NCBI GenBank assembly: GCA_044356305.1
Contig: JBIKWM010000062.1
Coordinates: forward strand, 1 to 7,793
DNA from: JBIKWM01 sp044356305
Lineage (GTDB): Bacteria; Bacteroidota; Bacteroidia; UBA10329
Direction: 5' to 3'
DNA: 7,793 nt
The notes beneath the pieces are model-generated. The model ran no database searches. It was not told the DNA's origin and saw only the letters and a program-made list of their open reading frames with translations. Numbering within the stretch: the stretch's first letter is position 1; the number at the start of each line of letters is the position of its first letter. A program made the position numbers and the translations under genes. Positions 5,901 through 7,793 of this stretch are shown here, piece after piece.

Positions 5901-7485
5901 CGAAACGGAACACGGGCAGCTTCCCGGTCAGGTCCACCTTGCCCTTGAAATCGAGCACCAGATTGGTGTCGTTGGCATTCAGCTGCCCTTCGAAACGGTT
6001 GTCGGCAAAGCGGCCGTTCAGCGTAATGCCGTGATAGTCGTATCCGTTGAAACCGAAGGAACTCACGCTACCGTTCAGTTGGGCATCGATGTCCTTGCGC
6101 GTCACCCCGCTGCCGTCTATCTTGGCATTGAGCGACACGGCCCCGAGCCTGTTCACCCCAAAGAACTGCCCGGCCTCAAAGGCTGTGCTCGTGATGTTGC
6201 CCGAATAGCGCAGCCTGCCATCATCCTGCTTCAGCGACACGTCACTGCTCAGCTCGCCTATGGCCGTGCGCAGCCGCCCGTAGGCCACAAAATCATTCAG
6301 AAATCCGGTGAAACTGCCCGAGAACATCATCTTGCCCAGACGCTCCACATTCTCTGGTATCGCCAGCGATTTCCCAGAGTTGAACGGTGGCATGGGCAGG
6401 GTGCCCAGGTCGCGGTAGTCGGTTATCAGCTGCTTCAGCTTCAGGTGAATGAAAGTCTCGTTGATGTCGGGCAGGCCGTCCATGTCCATGTCGCCCTCCA
6501 ACAGGGTCGATTCGCCATAGCCGATGCGCAGTTTGCGGCCGCGCATCCTTCCCAGCTTGCCGTTCACCTTGCCCTCCACCCTGAAACTCGATGTCACCCC
6601 GTGCAGCCCGCGGGCAAAGAAGCTCAGGTCGCCTATGTCAATCACCGATGGGCGCAGATCGTAGTTCATCTCCACCTTGTTCACAAAGTCCTTGTAGTCG
6701 CTCCAGCGTTCGTAGTTGAAGCGCAGGTCGAGGCTCAGGTAGGTGCACGGGGTGTTTATCACCAGCCCCTTCACATCCAGCATGTCCGAGCTCACCTTGG
6801 CCTTGCCCGACAGCTGATTGACCGTGAACCCGTGCTCCTCCTGGAAGGCGAGCCTCCGCACATCGCCCCTCACCGTGTCGCCCTCTATGCTGATGTCGGC
6901 AATGTGCAGGTTGATGCGCCTCACCTCCAGGTCGGTGTAGTCAATGGCATTGGCCACGCGCGTCCTGTTGCGGTCATCGTAGCGGAAGGCCGCATTGTCA
7001 ATGGTCAGCTCCTCAAAGTTGAAGGTGGGCGCCTTGCTCTTGGCAGTGTCGGCACTCTTCAGGTTATCGATGATGAACTGCAGGTTCAGGTCGTCCTCGC
7101 CCGCATATTTCCGCAGAAAGAAGCTCACGTCCTTAAGCCCCACCCTGCCGAGCCGCACATGCCGCTTGCTGATGGAGTACCCCTTCAGGCCGAGGCTCAG
7201 GCGGTCAATGAAGGCCAGCGTATCGGTATGCTGGTCCTCCACATAGAGCTGCTCAATGACCAGGTAGTTTGGAAAATCGACATCCACACCCCCCACCTCT
7301 ACCCGTGTGGCCAGCTGGTCAGAGAGCACAGCGGCCAGCGCCTGGGTGAGACGCGTCTGTATCTGCGCACTGCGGAAGATGAGGTAGGCCGCTATGAGAA
7401 GGAAGACAGAGAACGTGGCGATACCGAGTGCTGAATACCCGGCCACCTTCTTCACCCTACGGGCGCGCGTACCTTTGGCCTTCAT
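2977..7485 (-). CDS. tamB: TamB-family (DUF490) translocation/assembly module protein
   Basis: This encodes a very large envelope protein of 1502 residues, longer than the roughly 1260 of E. coli TamB but typical of Bacteroidota homologues. A basic N-terminus (KGTRARRVKK) is followed by one membrane segment at about 14-37, anchoring it in the inner membrane. The rest is predicted periplasmic beta-rich AsmA-like sequence, in keeping with the long lipid-transporting groove described for TamB-like proteins. The conserved C-terminal domain spans about 1145-1475: GEYLFTLQNIINKKF near 1205, GSPYDAQVD near 1230, LPNADD near 1295, QELNQQVFGLL near 1315, and GVSYRKDFD close to the end. A Pro/Glu-rich tail finishes the protein. 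The frame stays open upstream to an ATG at 7617, but that extension lies over tsaD coding sequence, so I chose ATG 7485. No TamA/Omp85 partner gene is in the window. The 3' end overlaps meaB by 16 nt tail-to-tail. Confidence 0.92.
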   Translation of the reverse strand: MKAKGTRARRVKKVAGYSALGIATFSVFLLIAAYLIFRSAQIQTRLTQALAAVLSDQLATRVEVGGVDVDFPNYLVIEQLYVEDQHTDTLAFIDRLSLGLKGYSISKRHVRLGRVGLKDVSFFLRKYAGEDDLNLQFIIDNLKSADTAKSKAPTFNFEELTIDNAAFRYDDRNRTRVANAIDYTDLEVRRINLHIADISIEGDTVRGDVRRLAFQEEHGFTVNQLSGKAKVSSDMLDVKGLVINTPCTYLSLDLRFNYERWSDYKDFVNKVEMNYDLRPSVIDIGDLSFFARGLHGVTSSFRVEGKVNGKLGRMRGRKLRIGYGESTLLEGDMDMDGLPDINETFIHLKLKQLITDYRDLGTLPMPPFNSGKSLAIPENVERLGKMMFSGSFTGFLNDFVAYGRLRTAIGELSSDVSLKQDDGRLRYSGNITSTAFEAGQFFGVNRLGAVSLNAKIDGSGVTRKDIDAQLNGSVSSFGFNGYDYHGITLNGRFADNRFEGQLNANDTNLVLDFKGKVDLTGKLPVFRFEADLDRAGIYALRVPGTKRDAAVSGSVIADFVGDDIDNMVGRVQLSDVAYTDSSEKTFRVNDLDLKISQNGEVRTLGLISSVADADFKGRFKFKAIPKAINNLVRKHLPSYAGDFKVLGADESIDLNFSITPKDISLISHLFAPTLGLGPGANVLGSFYSDNDEVQLSGSIPLLTVGQQRFTDIELRATNPGRLLRMEVTSRAIFLTDSASLRNVSITALTDNDSMALNLRWDNFKSPAYRADLALSASFPRNQQIKVRLLPGHVVIDDMKWTSDPNNLITIDSTTFTFSNLAFNEGPRWVKVNGEISKDPRKELSIGLERFDVAMLNIFTSRHGLDFSGQVNGTAHVSSLYAVPLFRSQLMVESLGLNGQALGSGHINSTWLARQEKLAINAQMAEKGRKTIDVQGHFVPGTGKENFDLKVLLDGLPVSAAERYVAKVMTDLTGTLGADLTLKGPLKAPRLDGTVRLDTVGLLFTYLNVNLQVNDVVTVRPDGFYLNKVKITDERGKTGRIDGAVRHKGFKDFSFDASVTMNNLMALNTNSAHNPMYYGKAFASGVVRFFGTPQEMNLTVAAKTERGTRFSLPLNGTRSIDAQDFISFVKFKDGKAVLSDQRTVPQVKFSNLAIDLNVEVTNDAEVQILFDPKVGDILKGRGDGDLRLELTRQGEFKMFGDFVIKEGEYLFTLQNIINKKFLLRQGGTIVWSGSPYDAQVDIQAAYAVRTSLSNLMAADSTDANSELYKKRMLVNVLLTMKERLMSPNIQFGIELPNADDALRTQVMNKIGLSNDQELNQQVFGLLVLNNFLPPSNLGVAEGSGFLSSSSTEMISNQLSNWLSKISNDFDVGVNYRPGNSITSDELEVALSTQLFNNRLLLDGNVGVSNRQSNASNIVGDVNVEYKITRDGRLRIRAFNKTNDQSLLTQNVPYTQGLGVSYRKDFDRIADLFKKRTKPQPAALPKQEEELVPTPEGTEPQPNR
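7470..7477 (+). promoter_or_regulatory. candidate -7 box for tsaD
   Basis: TACCTTTG matches TAnnTTTG at all fixed bases. The -33 position, 19 nt upstream (7448-7450), reads TTC, not TTG, so that half is imperfect. Transcription would start near 7484, giving a leader of about 18 nt before the proposed tsaD start. The box lies inside the first codons of the divergent tamB gene. Confidence 0.45.
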
Positions 7486-7501
7486 CAAACCCGCGTCAGA
7501 A

Positions 7502-7793
7502 TTGGCAAATGTAGGCAACAACCCTGCCAGCATCGGGCGGCTCATACTGGCCATCGAGAGCAGTTGCGATGACACCTCGGCAGCCGTGCTGCGCGGCCCC
7601 GTGGTGCTGTCAAACATCGTGGCGGGGCAGCAGGTACATGCCCGCTACGGGGGGGTGGTGCCCGAGCTGGCATCCAGGGCCCATCAGGAAAACATTGTGC
7701 CCGTGGTACATGCCGCCCTCAGCGGGGCGGGTGTCCCCATCCATGCCATAGAGGCCATTGCGTTCACCCAGGGGCCCGGGCTCATGGGCAGCC
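7502..7793 (+). CDS. tsaD: tRNA N6-threonylcarbamoyladenosine transferase TsaD, 5' part
   Basis: The first 97 codons of TsaD (Kae1/YgjD family), cut by the window edge. TsaD transfers the threonylcarbamoyl group onto A37 of ANN-decoding tRNAs, working with TsaB, TsaC and TsaE in the cytoplasm. The N-terminal signature ILAIESSCDDTSAAV (15-29) is unmistakable. It is followed by the block from VHARYGGVVPELASRAHQ (45-62), with H61 beginning the conserved HxxN region, and by AFTQGPGLMGS (87-97) of the ASKHA fold. There is no ATG or GTG in frame close upstream of the signature. TTG 7502 is the nearest plausible start and gives a 14-residue leader. A further TTG at 7475 would overlap tamB. The gene diverges from tamB with about 16 nt between start codons. 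Confidence 0.93.
   Translation, partial: MANVGNNPASIGRLILAIESSCDDTSAAVLRGPVVLSNIVAGQQVHARYGGVVPELASRAHQENIVPVVHAALSGAGVPIHAIEAIAFTQGPGLMGS
7506..7513 (-). promoter_or_regulatory. candidate -7 box for tamB
   Basis: On the leftward strand TACATTTG (7513-7506) matches TAnnTTTG exactly and lies about 20 nt upstream of the proposed tamB ATG at 7485. Transcription would start near 7500. I do not see a TTG at the expected -33 distance, so this is only a half-supported promoter. It lies within the first codons of tsaD. Confidence 0.4.

Noticed and set aside
5770..7434. A 554-codon open frame on the + strand, antisense to the tamB-like gene, with others at 3052-3633, 3772-4857 and 5110-5745
   Set aside because: The translations are rich in His, Gln, Val and Ala with no recognisable motif, no membrane or secretion pattern and no homology I recognise. 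They lie entirely opposite a well-supported gene and are explained by GC-biased codon use suppressing stops in the antisense frame.
7486..7617. 44-residue N-terminal extension of the tamB-like protein from ATG 7617
   Set aside because: It lies over the conserved tsaD N-terminus on the other strand, and the basic stretch plus membrane anchor expected at the TamB N-terminus begins at ATG 7485.
1..7793. Mobile element, CRISPR array, toxin-antitoxin or defence island beside the tRNA cluster
   Set aside because: tRNA clusters often serve as integration sites, so I looked for integrase, transposase, attachment-site repeats and short regular repeats. None are present. The only direct repeat is the tRNA 5' end duplication, and the genes to the right are housekeeping or envelope genes.

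Overview
The window looks like ordinary chromosomal DNA from a GC-rich member of the Bacteroidota. Four things point there. The large AsmA/TamB-type protein has the Bacteroidota-style C-terminus. Several promoter-like sites match the phylum's TAnnTTTG -7 box. Clear Shine-Dalgarno sequences are absent before the starts. The MeaB, TsaD and multi-pass membrane protein sequences also have that flavour. Base composition is high in G+C by eye, which is unusual for much of the phylum. Genus and species cannot be read from this.

Layout. Positions 1-393 hold a leftward tRNA cluster: tRNA-Ser(GCT), tRNA-Pro(TGG), a degenerate tRNA-like remnant, and the first 25 bases of another tRNA whose 5' end is identical to that of the remnant. 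A good promoter (TTG-N19-TACTTTTG) sits just upstream of tRNA-Ser. Two hairpins lie between the tRNAs. Positions 468-2992 hold a compact rightward gene group: yidD (YidD, membrane protein insertion efficiency factor), a 427-residue multi-pass membrane protein resembling GT-C glycosyltransferases, and meaB (GTPase chaperone of methylmalonyl-CoA mutase). The first two overlap by 4 nt and meaB follows after 15 nt. On the opposite strand, positions 7485-2977 hold one very large gene for a TamB/DUF490-family envelope protein (1502 residues). It runs tail-to-tail into meaB with a 16-nt overlap. At the right edge the 5' part of tsaD (t6A tRNA modification) starts divergently from tamB, with about 16 nt between the two start codons.

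How the genes relate. There are two themes: tRNAs and their modification (tRNA cluster, TsaD; tRNA-Ser(GCT) reads AGY codons and is of the type that receives t6A37), and the cell envelope (YidD, the membrane protein, TamB). MeaB belongs to propionate/methylmalonyl-CoA metabolism, and no mutase gene is visible here. The co-directional trio may be an operon because of its tight spacing, but no functional link between its members is evident.

I do not see a new multi-gene system, mobile element, CRISPR array or phage signature. The points most worth a second look are the face-to-face -7 boxes in the tamB/tsaD divergent region, the decayed tandem tRNA copy, the intergenic hairpins in the tRNA cluster, and the unclassified membrane protein coupled to yidD. 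The long open frames antisense to tamB look like composition shadows and are not annotated.
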